Source of the DNA: Saprolegnia diclina VS20
Taxonomy: Eukaryota; Oomycota; Saprolegniomycetes; Saprolegniales; Saprolegniaceae
NCBI RefSeq assembly: GCF_000281045.1
Contig: NW_008246265.1
Location: forward strand, 3,296 to 28,820
Direction: 5' to 3'
Length of the DNA stretch: 25,525 nucleotides
This document shows positions 13,283 through 25,385 of this stretch, one piece after another; the stretch's first letter is position 1, and every line of letters begins with the position of its first letter. Made by a program: the position numbers and the translations under genes. The notes below the pieces were generated by a model, which was given only the letters and a program-made list of their open reading frames with translations, searched no databases and was not told the origin of the DNA.

Positions 13283-14207
13283 TTACCATTTTTCGTTCCA
13301 CGGACGCAAGTCGACCTCGTGCGTCCACGCCGACTTGTGCTGGTGGTGAATCTGCACGTACGTTTTGGCGATTTCTTCAGGGCGCAACAACCCTAGTCCA
13401 GACCGACACCATGACCACCGACGACAACTTGCCCGCTCGATGGAATACCGTCGACTTGCTGAAATTCCTTGGCCTTGGGAAAGTTTTCGTGGATCCACGG
13501 CGTGTCGATCGCGCCGTCAATCACGATATGGGCGACGTGGATGCCCTTGGGCGAGAGCTCGCGCGCCATGCTCTGCGAAAGCGCACGCAGCGCAAACTTG
13601 GCGCTCGAAAACGCCGAAAAGTGCGCACCACCGCGGACACTGGCCGTCGCCCCTATGGCAAGACGTGGCTACAAGCACCCATATAGGAATCATGCAGGCT
13701 ACCTGTAAAGAGAATCGTGCCACGGCCGCGCGGCAGCATGCGGGCCGCGGCCTCCCGGCCCATGAGAAAGCCCGAGAAGCACGCCATCTCCCACACCTTG
13801 CGGTAGACGCGCGACGTCGTCTCTGCAAGAGGATGATATACATGGGACCGATTTCTCAACGACGACATACCCGTGATGGGGAAGCGAACGTTGGCACCGA
13901 CGTTAAAGACAGCAACTTCGATCGGGCCCAAACGGCTCTCAATGTCCTCGACGAGCGCTTGAACGTTTTCTTCGACACGGCAGTCAACGCCAAAGCCCTC
14001 GGCGGCGAGGCCCTCGGCGGCCATCGTCGCGGCGAGCTCCTTGGCCTTGTCGGCGTCGCGCCGCACACAGCAGGCGGTGAAGCCGTCGCGGGCAAAGGCC
14101 TTGGCAATCTCGGCGCCCGTGCTGTCGCCCGCGCCGACGACGAGCACGCACTTGCGCGCGTCCGTGTGGACACAGCGGGCCACGTGCTGCAGTCGGTTGC
14201 GCCACAT
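13283..14207 (-). CDS. Atypical short-chain dehydrogenase/reductase-like protein, four exons, 256 aa
   Basis: Exons are 14207-13871, 13822-13703, 13652-13449 and 13392-13283. Introns are 48, 50 and 56 nt, and the spliced length is exactly 257 codons, the usual SDR size. A Rossmann start VLVVGAGDSTG (21-31) binds the nucleotide, D75 is the likely adenine-site Asp, and NVGAN (102-106) replaces NNAG. The C-terminus (LRPEEIAKTYVQIHHQ...DLRPWNEKW) matches a bacterial-like SDR group that I recall. Classical catalytic residues are changed. The Tyr of YxxxK is F167 (FSSAK, with K171 retained), and the Ser position is A154 in TGATAS. The usual TGxxxGxG is also altered. The protein may act on an unusual substrate or lack classical activity. 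The start at 14207 leaves 19 residues before the first strand; an upstream in-frame ATG is possible. The gene lies between the two MetAP2 copies and is divergent from copy 2. Confidence 0.88.
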
Positions 14208-14960
14208 TCTATTGCGATCTTGGACTGGCGGCCCTGTTGACACGACGGTCGCTGCGATGCCATTGGCCAAAAAGGAGCCAATCCACATCGTTGACGCTGT
14301 CGGCAAGATGCGAATCCGCGCCTGTGCACCGTCCAGTGCGCTCCAGTATGCGCTCCACGGTGGCAGGTCAATGTACAAATCGTCTACTACTCGATAGACA
14401 TGTTGTCCATCGGAGCAGGTGCTCGTCGAATGCTGTTTTGGGCTTGTCATTGTGGCTGGATGACGCCCTGCCACCCCAAACAGGTGAGCACCATCAACAC
14501 GCATCAACACGACGGCTGGGTAGCCTCACTCCACACCCGGGACACGCCTCCAACGCAATTCAAACGTCCGCTTTGTGGATGCGTAGATAGGTACTGGGGT
14601 CGCATTCTACTTCATCGCCGCCAGCAAGCAGCGACTTTCCAGCTGCGCGTCCGAGTACGTCGCAGGTGATTGGCGCGTCGACAGCGTCCTACGCCAGTAT
14701 TGCATTCACTTTGATGTATACAATATTGTCTATCATCGTATACAGGAGACGAGCGTCTCGAGACATCGTGGCGCGCCCCGAACCATGTTGGGTCCGACGT
14801 CGGGCGGAAAATCAGCATTTAGCGCCGTGTGATTGGCTGTTTATTGGCCAATGAGACGCCGCAACTGCCAAATCCAGTGCAGATGGGATCGCATGTTCAT
14901 TGGCTCATTGCAAGACGGACCTTTTGAGTGGTAAGTGGCGGTGGCAGGCCGCGATGGCTC
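14208..14960. other. Divergent intergenic region between the SDR and MetAP2 copy 2 genes
   Basis: About 750 bp that must carry two promoters. The half near MetAP2 holds the CCAAT cluster listed separately. The SDR-proximal half holds only frames continuous with the SDR exon and no recognisable domain. Confidence 0.4.
14832..14912 (+). promoter_or_regulatory. CCAAT-box cluster and initiator-like site upstream of MetAP2 copy 2
   Basis: ATTGG occurs at 14832, 14843 and 14899, and CCAAT at 14848, so four CCAAT-type motifs fall within 75 bp. The last one runs directly into GCTCATTG (14903-14910), which resembles the oomycete initiator and lies about 50-80 nt before the candidate ATGs. The arrangement suggests a compact promoter bound by an NF-Y-like factor. 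That is inference from motif density. Confidence 0.45.
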
Positions 14961-14974
14961 ATGGCGGCGGCTAG
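14954..14974 (+). other. Short upstream ORF overlapping the 5' end of MetAP2 copy 2
   Basis: ATG at 14954 opens a six-codon frame (MAHGGG) that ends at TAG 14972-14974. It is the first ATG after the presumed initiator. It overlaps the in-frame MetAP2 ATG at 14961 in another frame and ends 7 nt before the ATG at 14982. It may limit translation or steer initiation to 14982. Confidence 0.4.
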
Positions 14975-14981
14975 GACGAGC

Positions 14982-16515
<1,534 letters not shown>

Positions 16516-16893
16516 TGACGCTAGCGCTACATTCCGCCCATCAAGCTTCCTAAATACACTGTACGCTGTACAACTGTCTTGCCTTCTACCAACAAGGTGG
16601 GCACCACAAGCATCGGTGGATCGCTCGTGTACGCAGGAAGTTCCGTGTCCAACCGTGGCACGACAAACTAGTAACATCGAGGAGGACCCTAACCCTGCAC
16701 CGTCATCGTGAGAGGGGGAGGAAGAAGAGGGAGCTTCCTTCATGCATTAGGCTTGCAACTTCGGTGGTTGCGAATGAAGACGGGGACCGGAAGTGGCCGC
16801 CCAGTCGTTGCGCCAATGACGACGCTCTCTGCAAAGAAAGCAATAGGCTAATATCAAAACGACGGACCGTCATCGTACAATACTCGTATGAGA
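16516..16893. other. Convergent intergenic region between MetAP2 copy 2 and CEP290
   Basis: About 380 bp between two stop codons that face each other. It must hold both 3' ends. No coding frame, clear polyadenylation signal or repeat is evident. A CCCTAACCCT stretch at about 16687 resembles two telomere units but is isolated. Confidence 0.4.
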
Positions 16894-19800
16894 CTATCGC
16901 AATTGGTGCTGGAGCGCGGCCACTTGTCGCTCGAGACGCTGTTTGCTGCGGATCGCGTCGCTGTACTTGAACTTGAGGTCCTCAATCTCTTCGAAAAAGT
17001 CTAAGTCGAACGCCGAGAGCTCGTCCGAGAGCTTGGCGTTCTCTTCCAAGAGCTGCGCGTTGTGCTGCTCGAGCGACCGCACCAACTCGTCGTTGCCTAC
17101 TCTACGATCAGCTCTCATGTCTCACTGGCTACGTACTGGGTTGGCGCGCAAGCGCGTCGAGACGGCGGTCCTTCTCGTCCAGCGCGTTTCGCAGCGCGCT
17201 CTCGTCGTCTCGGAGCGTCTTCCATTTGCCGTGGAGCGTCCGGTACTTGCGCTGCAGCTCGGCGCTCTCGGCACTGAGCCGCGCAATCTCGTGGCTTTTT
17301 TGGTCGAGCTGCGTCTGCAGCGTCGACACCAGCGCGTCAGGTGTCTTGGTGGCCGATGGCTTTGCTGGCTTGAGACGGCGAAGACGGTCGTTCTCGGTCC
17401 GGAGCTTCTCCATCGCCCGCTTCATGTTTTCGATCACATCTTCGAGGGCGGCGACGTCCGCTCGGCTCTTGTTGGTCGTCGTCGGTGTCTACGCACGTTC
17501 GAGCGACCGAATATGAGCCAATGACAACGTACGCGGGCAGGGGATGGCGTCATGGGCGGCGTCCGATTTGGTGCACGCCGCAGCCGCGCGAGCTCCAAGC
17601 TCAGACTCTCGACTTGGAACGAGAGTTCGAGGAGCTGCGTGTCCTTCTCCAAGAGTGCTTTTGCCGCGTCGCTCGCGTCGTCGGGCAATTGCAGCGCCTG
17701 GCGCGAAGTGAGAACTTGCGCTTGAAGTTCGCGAATGCGCTCGTGGCAGCTCTCAAGCTCGCGTTCTTGGTCGAGCGATATCTTGGGAATGCTGTGTGGC
17801 AGTGGCGCGGCCCGCACTTGCATCAACTAGGCCAACTCAACCCAATGCCACATCGGGTTGGCGTACCTGCTCGGCTTGGGTCGAGAGCTGACTCTGCGCG
17901 CGCGTCCATTGCTCCTTCAAGCGGTGGCATTGCGTGGTGAGCGTATCGACCTCGGCCTTCTTCTCTTCGAGGCGAGTCGTGAGCACTTCGACCCGGCGCT
18001 TCATGCGTTTTTCGTTCTCCCACTGCTTGCGCGTCGTCTCGTCATTGTTGTTGTTGTTGTTGTGACTGGTAGTGGCATTGGGGGGCGCCATCGTAACGAC
18101 CGGCGTCGCTTCCCGCAGCGCTGCGTTTTGGGCTTCGAGGACTTTGATCTTCTTTTGCAGCTCGAGAAGCTGGTCGTCTTGGGCCGCGTACGTCCCGAGC
18201 TTGGCTTTGCAGCGCTGCAGCTCATCCCGGAGCGTCGCCAGCGCTTGTTTCATGTCGTCGGTCGGTCGTGCGAGCTGCTTTTGGGCGATCGCTTGGGCGC
18301 GCTTGGCCTTGGACGTCATCGTCGCTAGCTCAGCGGTCGTCGCTTGCAGCTTTTCTTGAAGCATTTGCGTCTTGGCCGCTAGCTTCGTGTTGGCGTCTTG
18401 CAGTGCGGAGACGCGGTCGTCGTCCCGCTCGTGTCGCTTGGAGGTTGCGCGAACAATCTCTTCGGCCTGCGCCTCCTGCGCTTTGAGAAACTCTTCCTTG
18501 AGCTTGATGATCGCGTCTCGGAGGAGACCCATCTTGCGCTCTTTGCTACCGATTTCGTGCCGAAGATGGGCAAGCTGCGTCGTCTTCTCGCGCTCCATCT
18601 CGTCAAAGTCGCTCGACAGCGCCGCGTGGAGGGCCTTGAGCGCCGCAATCTCCTCGAGCGCTTCGCCGGCGCGGGCTTCGGCCACGTGGCGCTGGTTGAG
18701 CAGCGTCTCGACCTTGTGCTGGAGCTCCGAAATGATGTTTCTCTTGAGCTCGAGCTCCATATGGACTTGCTTAAGCTGCTCCAGAAGCCCTTCGTGCATC
18801 TCGCGCGCCGCCACAACCGCACGGCCGCCACCCTAGTCCAATCTCTCTAAAATGGACAAGGTTTGTCCAGAACTACCGTTTCCTCAAGGTGCCGAATCTT
18901 CTCGGTGGCTTCTTTGAGCTGCGTAATGTGCAAATGGTTGTCTTCGTAGAGCCGGCGGTTCTGGCGCTCGACTTCCTCCTGCACATCGGACGCGCGCTTG
19001 TCCATTGCTGCGCGCATCGCTTCAAATTTTGCTTGGTACTCTTCGATGCGCGTGTTCTTGTCCGCGACGAGCGCCTTCAAGCTTGCAATCGTCGCCTGCG
19101 CGGCTTGCTGCAGATCGGCTTGGTCCTTTTCATAGTACCTACAGAGGACTTTAACTTGGAACATTGATAGATTTCGCACGTACCCGACTTTGGAGCGCAT
19201 GGATGGCGAACTCGGCGCGGTGCCCAATGGTGCGACTGTCGTAAGCGGTGCGACGTGCTTTTGCTGAAGCTCCATGATCAAGCTCTCGACGCGCAATTCG
19301 AGTTGGCGAATCTTGTGGTCGCGCTCTGTCACCTCCTTGCTCGTCGTCTGCATGCGTTTCTGAACCTTGTCCATCTCAAACAAGGTCGCGTCCAGCTGCG
19401 CCTGGAGTGCTTGCTTCTCTTGTACGAGCCGCTCGGAGGGAAGCATCGCGGTCGAGGCCTTGGCAGCATCCTCGAGCTGGGCCAACAGCAGCCTACATCT
19501 TCGTGGAGCAGGAGATACACGTCAAAAGCACGTACGTTTCTCGCTGCTCGAGGACTTGGACGCGGTATTTCAGTCGCTCGACGAGGTGGATGTCGGCGCC
19601 CAGAACGCCCGGCCCGACGACCGCGTCGTGCTCCGATTCGAGCTCTTCGATGCGCCGCTCGAGCTGGCGGTTCTTGACGTGGACAGCAGCGAGGTCGTCG
19701 TCAAGTGCTTCGAGGCGCGATGCCATTGCATCCAAGCGTTTGATCTTGGCGACCACGTCCGACGCTTGCAAATGGGCAACCGTCGACTCGAGAACCGCAA

Positions 19801-22800
19801 TGCGCTGACGCTGCGTCTCGAGCTGCCCCGCGTAATGATTCGACGTGTGTTCGAGCTGCATCGACAGCGTATTGATCTGGAGCTGGGCCGCGCGCTGGGC
19901 CTCCACCGCTTGCTCGTACCTAGTACATTTCGCGTGAGCCTTCTGACAAGCAACTCAGAAAGGGATGTGCACCGATCCGCAAAGGCTTGGTAATTAGCCT
20001 TGATGCCGACGATCTTTTGCTGCAGCTGCCCGATGATAGCGTCATCGTCGGAGCGCGCGCTGAGCTCGTGAAGCCTTGCTTCAAGCGCATCGATTTCGTC
20101 TCGGCGCCGCGTCTGACGCAGCGCGAGCGTGTTGGCCTGTGACGCAGCCAGCGTCGCCACCTCCTTTTGTTTGTGCACCTATTTTCATATACATTCATAG
20201 ATACATCCTCCTACGAGACTCTACCTGACGCTCCAACGACCCGCAGAGCTGCTCGAGCTCGGCAATGCGCTGCTCGTAGACGTCGTGGACGTTGGTGCCA
20301 GACGGTGCTGGCTCGGGCGTCGTCTCGGGCAAGCCTGCTTCGAGCTCCTTGAGGCGCGCCAGCTGCGACTGCACTTGAACTTCAAGCGCTTGGATACGTT
20401 CGTTCTGCAGCTTGTCGATCGACTCGCCGTTCAGGCGCGCGAGAAGCTGTGCGTTTTGATGCAGCAGCGCTGCGTGCTGCGCTGGCAAATCGAGCGTCGC
20501 GAGGTAGTGCGCGTGGCGGTCCGTGTACTTTTCCAAGAGCGCTGCGTGCTTGGTCTGGAGTCGCTGGAGCTCGGCGAGGACGCCGTCGTAATGGCGCTTG
20601 AGCACACTCTTGGTCAGTGCCGTCTCCATGTGCTGAAGCCGACCCATCGCGCCTATGAATAGTATCAATGTATCAAGCATATTTGAGGTCATCGTACCCT
20701 CGCGCCACGCCTCGAGGTACTGGATGCGCACCTTGAGCGTCTTCTCGAGGGAGAGGAGGTCGTCATCGGCAGCAACGCGGCGTGTAAACTCCGTCTGCTT
20801 CTCTTCCCGCACCAAGTTGAATTCGCGGGCGAGCCGCGCTTGGTTGACTTCGAAAATGGCCACTTGCCGCGTGAGCGACACGACCGTCTGCTGCACCTCG
20901 CCTTCCTTCTCGAAACTCTGCAACATGAGCTCGTACCTACGACCCTTTGTGCCTTGTGCAGCACAAGCCAAGGAGTACCGATTCAGCTTGATGGACGCTT
21001 CGTCGACGTTGGCCGTCATGGTTGCAAGCTGCGCTTCCAGCGACGCCCGGCGCTCGGCGAACGTTTGCTGTAGCGCAATGTGCTCGCTACACAAAGCATA
21101 TACGACATGTAAGGAGGCGACAATGCGGTGAATGTACCGGTAGAGCACCGTGTGGTTGTCTTGGACGCTGGTCAAAAGGCCTTCGAACGCCTCGAGCTTG
21201 CTGCGGAGGCTGTGGTTCTCGAGCGTCACGTGTGTGAGTTCGTCCAAGCACGTATCCAGCTCGATCGCCCACTGCGTCTGCTCTTCCATCTCGTCCTGCG
21301 TCTCGAGAACCACGTGGCACAGTCCCTTCTTCTCCGGCGTTGCTGCCTCCTTGTGCGTTGGACGATGCAAGCCGCGGGCTTCGAGCGCCTTGGAGACAGC
21401 GGCGGCAATCTCGTCGGCCGACGGCGGTAGCTCTTGCAGCACGACGCTTGCGGGCGACAAGAGACCCGACGTGTGGACGCTGGCGTGCTTGGTGAGTCGT
21501 GGAGGCTCCAACACAGTCTCGTCTTGCGTCGGCGGCGGCGCACTCATGTCGCCGTCAAGGTCCCCAAACTGCATGCTCTCGTCGCTACTCTCGTCGTCGG
21601 ACGCGACTGCTGCCTCGCGCATGACCTATACAGCATTGGTATCAATGTATCAAGCCAGGATCTAGAAAGCCTGCATTTGCATTACCTGCATGTGTTCGCG
21701 CATATGGCTTTGCAGGGCCTCGGTCGCACGCCACACTTCGTCTTTGACGGTGGTCGCCCACTCAGGCGGATTGTCTGCGGGTGCATGACTCGACGCGGCG
21801 ACGACCGCCGAGAGCCGAGCGACGTCGGCTTGCAGCTGCGTGTTGGCGTCGTACAGCTTGCGTAGCTCTGCGCTCGGGTCTTTCGCCGGCGACGACGGAC
21901 GCGGCGGCACTGCGTCGTCGACCGTGTCGCCGTTTTGCAGCCGGTAAATGAGCTGTTGGACTTGATCGTACTGCGCACTGGTCAGTCCGTGCTGCGCAAA
22001 GAGGTGGGCTCCCGTCTTCTTGGCTTGGTCTTTGAGCTTGGTGAGAAGCGTAACACGTTCATCTTCCAGAGCGGTCACTTGGGCTTCGAGCTGGTGGATG
22101 AGCGCGAGGTTGCCTTGAACGCTCGTCTCCAGAACCAGATCTGGGTACTCGAACTCGTCTGGCTTGCCCGCGTCACCTACGCAGATGTATAAAGATAGGG
22201 TCTACAGACACAGGAACGGTCGCACGTTTGAGCCGGGCAAACGCAGCTTGGAGCTTGGAGATGGCGTCCTTGTGGCGACTGAGCTCGACGCGCAGCGCCG
22301 CATTCGCGCTCTCTTGCGCGGTCAAGTCACTTCGGAGCTTCTTCTGGTGCCGAACGACGTCGGTCAAGCCGGCCTTGGCTTCGTATTTGGCATTCCACGC
22401 CTCGGCTTCCCGGCACTGCGACTCGATCGCGACACAGCGCGCCTCCATGTCGGTGAGGAGCCCGCGCTGTTCCTTGACACGAGCTTTCCAGACGTCGACG
22501 TCACGAAGCGCGTCCTGCGTCTGCTGCCGCTGGCTCTGCACCGTCGCCTCGAGCTGCTTGATCGTGTCTTTTGGCACAAAACTCTCGGCCATTGTGCTCA
22601 AATCGACATTCTTTTGAGAAATTTTGGCTTTGAGTTCGGCGATCGACGCCTTGTCCTGGAGTCGCATGTCTTGCAGCACGAGGATCTTGGCCTCGAGGTC
22701 GCTCAGCGCAGCATCCTTGGCATCGTTCGTCGTCGATGCTGTCGTCGTCGCTGGCGTGCTCGCCTGGTTACCGGATATAGAGTGAGGAGACATGGGGCCG

Positions 22801-23600
22801 TTGCAACGCACCTCGAGTTCGCGCACCCGCAGCTTCCACTGTTCGAGTTCAGCGTGCAATCCACGCCGCTCGGCGTCAAATTTGGTTTTGAAGTCCGCGA
22901 TCATCGCGTCCACGTGCGCTTCGGCCGCGTCCATCTCGAGGATCTTGCGCTCGAGGCCTTGCTTCTCGGCGTCGTGGGACTCGCTCTTGAGGAGGAGCTC
23001 CGTCACCGCCGATGTACGGTCGTCGAGCGCACTAGAGAGTGCCACCTTCTCGTCGTCGGCGACCTGCAGCTTCGCCTCGGCGTCCAAAGCGACACGCGAG
23101 AGCTTCTCGACAGCGGTGCGGAGCTCGTTGTTGTCGTCTCGCAGCTGTTCGTTCTCGCGAAGGGCCGCGTAGAGCTCGTCACGTCGGCCGTCGCGGTCGT
23201 GCTTGAGGCGCGCGAGCTCGTCGGCTTGCGGAGCACTTGGCTTGGCCACGAGGGTCGCGGCCAGTTGGGCATGGGACGCATCGAGCTTTGCTAGCTGGTC
23301 CGCAAGCGCCGCTTCACGCGCGAGCGACGCATCGAGATTGGCTTGGAGTTCAGTAACCATCTGGTTCTGGGGCTCGACTTCATCTTCGGCGATCGTGGCG
23401 GCGCGGGCCGTGCGCGGGGTTTGGACCTGCTCGCGCAGGTCGGCGTTCATGGTCTGCAGCGTGGCCACTTGCTGGCTCAGCGACGCCGAGTGCTCATGGA
23501 GCTTGTCGTTCTCGAGCTGAAGCTCTTCCACGTCGCGGCGAAGATGTTCGAGCTCCTTCTGGACCGCCGAGCAGTCGGCCCGCGGACAGGGCGATGCCAT
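16894..23600 (-). CDS. CEP290: CEP290-like ciliary transition-zone coiled-coil protein, about 15 exons, 2018 aa
   Basis: CEP290 links the ciliary membrane to the axonemal base at the transition zone. My exons are 23600-22812, 22763-22226, 22176-21686, 21625-21138, 21086-20979, 20936-20698, 20652-20225, 20178-19973, 19919-19536, 19492-19184, 19138-18877, 18832-17867, 17826-17533, 17488-17137 and 17096-16894, an exact 2019 codons. The product is heptad-rich coiled coil almost throughout. Family hallmarks are the C-terminal AFDLDFFEEIEDLKFKY (about 1980-1996), the WENEKRMKRRVEVLTTRL segment before it, and the region around VLYREHIALQQTF. It is shorter than the vertebrate protein (about 2480 aa). 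The intron at 22764-22811 is probable but not certain; without it the protein gains 16 residues. The start is the first ATG of the long exon (MASPCPRADC); the frame is open a little further upstream. Five introns are stop-free multiples of three. Its presence implies a flagellated stage. Confidence 0.9.
18045..18062. repeat. (TTG)6 microsatellite coding an Asn run in CEP290
   Basis: Six TTG units on the plus strand read as AAC (Asn) on the minus strand. They form a short Asn-rich linker (SHNNNNNND) that breaks the coiled coil just before the WENEKRMKRR segment. Confidence 0.9.
20662..20678. repeat. 17-nt segment shared by two CEP290 introns (copy 1)
   Basis: GTATCAATGTATCAAGC (plus strand) lies in the intron at 20653-20697 and is identical to 21639-21655 in the intron at 21626-21685. 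In both introns it sits in the 3' half, 9-13 nt before the acceptor. It may contain the branch site. Confidence 0.85.
21639..21655. repeat. 17-nt segment shared by two CEP290 introns (copy 2)
   Basis: Identical to 20662-20678. The two host introns otherwise differ in length (60 and 45 nt) and in 5' half. Both end, on the coding strand, in ATAG. Confidence 0.85.
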
Positions 23601-23633
23601 CGGTCGGTAATATCTTGGACAGCTCCTCTCGTC

Positions 23634-23648
23634 AATTGGCTGAAAAGG
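23634..23648 (-). promoter_or_regulatory. CCAAT box and conserved 15-mer upstream of CEP290
   Basis: On the minus strand CCTTTTCAGCCAATT lies about 35-50 nt before the CEP290 ATG and includes a CCAAT box. A 15-mer with one mismatch occurs at 24518-24532, near the candidate gene start at 24658. It may be a promoter element; it was found by eye. Confidence 0.35.
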
Positions 23649-23903
23649 CCGCCGAAAAGACACGCATTTGCACCAATGGCATGGCGCATCGCCATCAGGA
23701 TGCGAGGTGAAACTAGGAAGTATGTCCTAAATAGGACTATTTTTCTATACATTTAGGTAATATCCTTGTTTTCGCGACACAGTCCATGTTCGTACCGGAC
23801 TGCACCGTGCCAAGGGACACCAACGAGGGACGCCCTCAACGTTGGGCGCACTGGGCACAGCTCATGGGCGCACTGCGGGTGGTCGCATCATTCTTCAATT
23901 TGA

Positions 23904-24490
23904 CGTCTTGTAGCCAGGACCCACTCGCCTCAGACGGCCAAGGTCACCAAAGCCGTTGATGAGCTTTACCACGAGCTCTTGAAGCAGCTCGCGATTGCCG
24001 AGGTGAAGCTCGCAGCCGCAAAAGTGATGGAACAGATCCAGCCCGACCAGAAGAAGGCCGCCATGCAACGGGTCGCCGATCTTGAGCACCAGCTGAAGAC
24101 CGCCGAGGAAGAGATGGACCAGCTTCGCCGCCAACTCAGTTGGCCGGTGGTGGTGTGCGACTTATTGACTCGGGTCTGCAGTGGTTGAGACGTGCGCATC
24201 CTTCAAGGCTGTGATCGCGCTTGCAGGTCCCAAGGCGTTTGAGCTACTCCGACAGGACTCCATGGAAGAGCCCTCGATTCTCATCCGCAACAACACAACC
24301 CGTTCAATGGGTTTGCGAATGGCGGCTCCGAGAACGTCGCTTCAGCCGGCCGTTCCAAGCGCCCGCGCGACCAAGACGACGACACAATGGCACTCCGTCG
24401 CCGCGCCAAGCACGCATTTAGGGTTGGACGTGTATCCCTAGCTTCTTACGGCGAACTTGCATACGTGTTGCATCCAAAATGTTGGCAAGC
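23904..24490 (+). pseudogene. Possible decayed gene: coiled-coil fragment plus frame-disrupted Lys/Arg/Asp-rich fragment
   Basis: From 23904 a frame without an ATG start encodes a charged coiled coil (VDELYHELLKQLAIAEVKL, later RVADLEHQLKTAEEEMDQL), preceded by an acceptor-like TTGTAG. A 43-nt GT-AG intron at about 24139-24181 would join it in frame to a segment ending PKAFELLRQDSMEEPSILIR. Beyond about 24290 the coding character continues in another frame (NPFNGFANGGSENVASAGRS, then KRPRDQDDDT), which looks like a nuclear localisation patch. No splice site explains the frame change, so I read this as a gene remnant with a frameshift, or a gene whose exons I could not resolve. No family is recognised. 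Confidence 0.35.
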
Positions 24491-24657
24491 CAACAAATTT
24501 CAACTGTTTTCGCCGCTAATTGGTTGAAAAGGATTCCTCGCGAGCTCGTATTCGTCAAAATGTGACCAATCACCGCTGCTGCCCGCAGAGCCATCTCACA
24601 TCGTCACATCACGACTGCCCTTTTTGCGCCTTTCAATCCATTGATCTTAGTTTGTCA

Positions 24658-25224
24658 TGGCGCACTCGTATCCTCGGTACGACCCCTAGCCCTAGGCGGG
24701 GTAGGGTTCATGGGTTCTAGGTGGAAGTGCGCTATGACGTGCAGTTGGATGTCCCGACGCAGACACAGAGCCGTGTGACGAGCTCCGTCGGTGTTGTGTG
24801 GACCCACAGTAGCAAGTTCCAAGCTGGCGTCGACGCAACTGTCGCGGCGGCGGTCCCGGCGGCCATGACCAAACTCCTTGGTTGCATCAAAGCCAATCAG
24901 CACGAAGTCGATGACGCCCGCGAGATCCAAAGGCTTCCGCCCCGAGACGACCCCACGACCGCGCTCGTCAAAGCCATCGTGGCCGCCTTGGCGACCGAGC
25001 TAATAACTTTTTCATTACAGAATGTTGTTGTTTTATCGAAGAGTGCTATAGCAACAGTCTTGTGCGACTGGATCGCAAGGCAGGAGCTCAAGGCAGGGCG
25101 AACGGTGTGTTGTAGAAAGGCCATCATTGTACTCGGCGTTTCTGTCATTTGCCGAGCGCTTGGATGCGTTGTTGTAGACTGCGAGAATGGGGAGAGCATT
25201 AACAATGTGAGATTTTGGTATTGA
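24658..25224 (+). CDS. Unresolved candidate gene with an open frame at 24721-25224
   Basis: ATG at 24658 (MAHSYPR) is followed by a textbook 44-nt intron (24678-24721, GTACGA...TCTAG). The frame that results meets a TGA about 19 codons on, whereas the long open frame is one register away. That frame encodes VEVRYDVQLDVPTQTQSRVT, then an Ala/Val-rich part with TTALVKAIVAALATEL. At about 25000 composition shifts to AT-rich, and CTAATAAC followed by a pyrimidine run and ACAG looks like an intron 3' end at 25020. I do not recognise any domain. It may be a broken gene, a gene with longer introns, or coding sequence cut by an insertion. Confidence 0.3.
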
Positions 25225-25385
25225 CTGAATTAACGCAACTTTAGTGTTTGAAACGACTCTAAAAACACTCAACGCAAAGTATACTCAAACTAAGATAAAT
25301 GAAACACGCGATTCTGCTCCTGCGTCGATGCTCGCAGGTCGGGTCGGCTTGAAGACCAGGGGTCCGAGGTGCCTTCGGGCATCTT
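25021..25385. other. AT-richer tract without a recognised gene
   Basis: Compared with its flanks, this stretch is clearly lower in GC, especially 25200-25310. Short frames on both strands show no domain. I saw no terminal inverted repeats. It may be a long intron, intergenic spacer or an old insertion. Confidence 0.35.

Noticed and set aside
16685-16697. CCCTAACCCT telomere-like units, and CCCTAGCCCTAGG near 24684
   Set aside because: There are only one or two units in each case, isolated and inside ordinary sequence; the second lies within a predicted intron.
22164-23294. 376-aa plus-strand frame opposite CEP290
   Set aside because: It is the complement of heptad-rich coding sequence; Leu/Arg-rich shadows are expected there.
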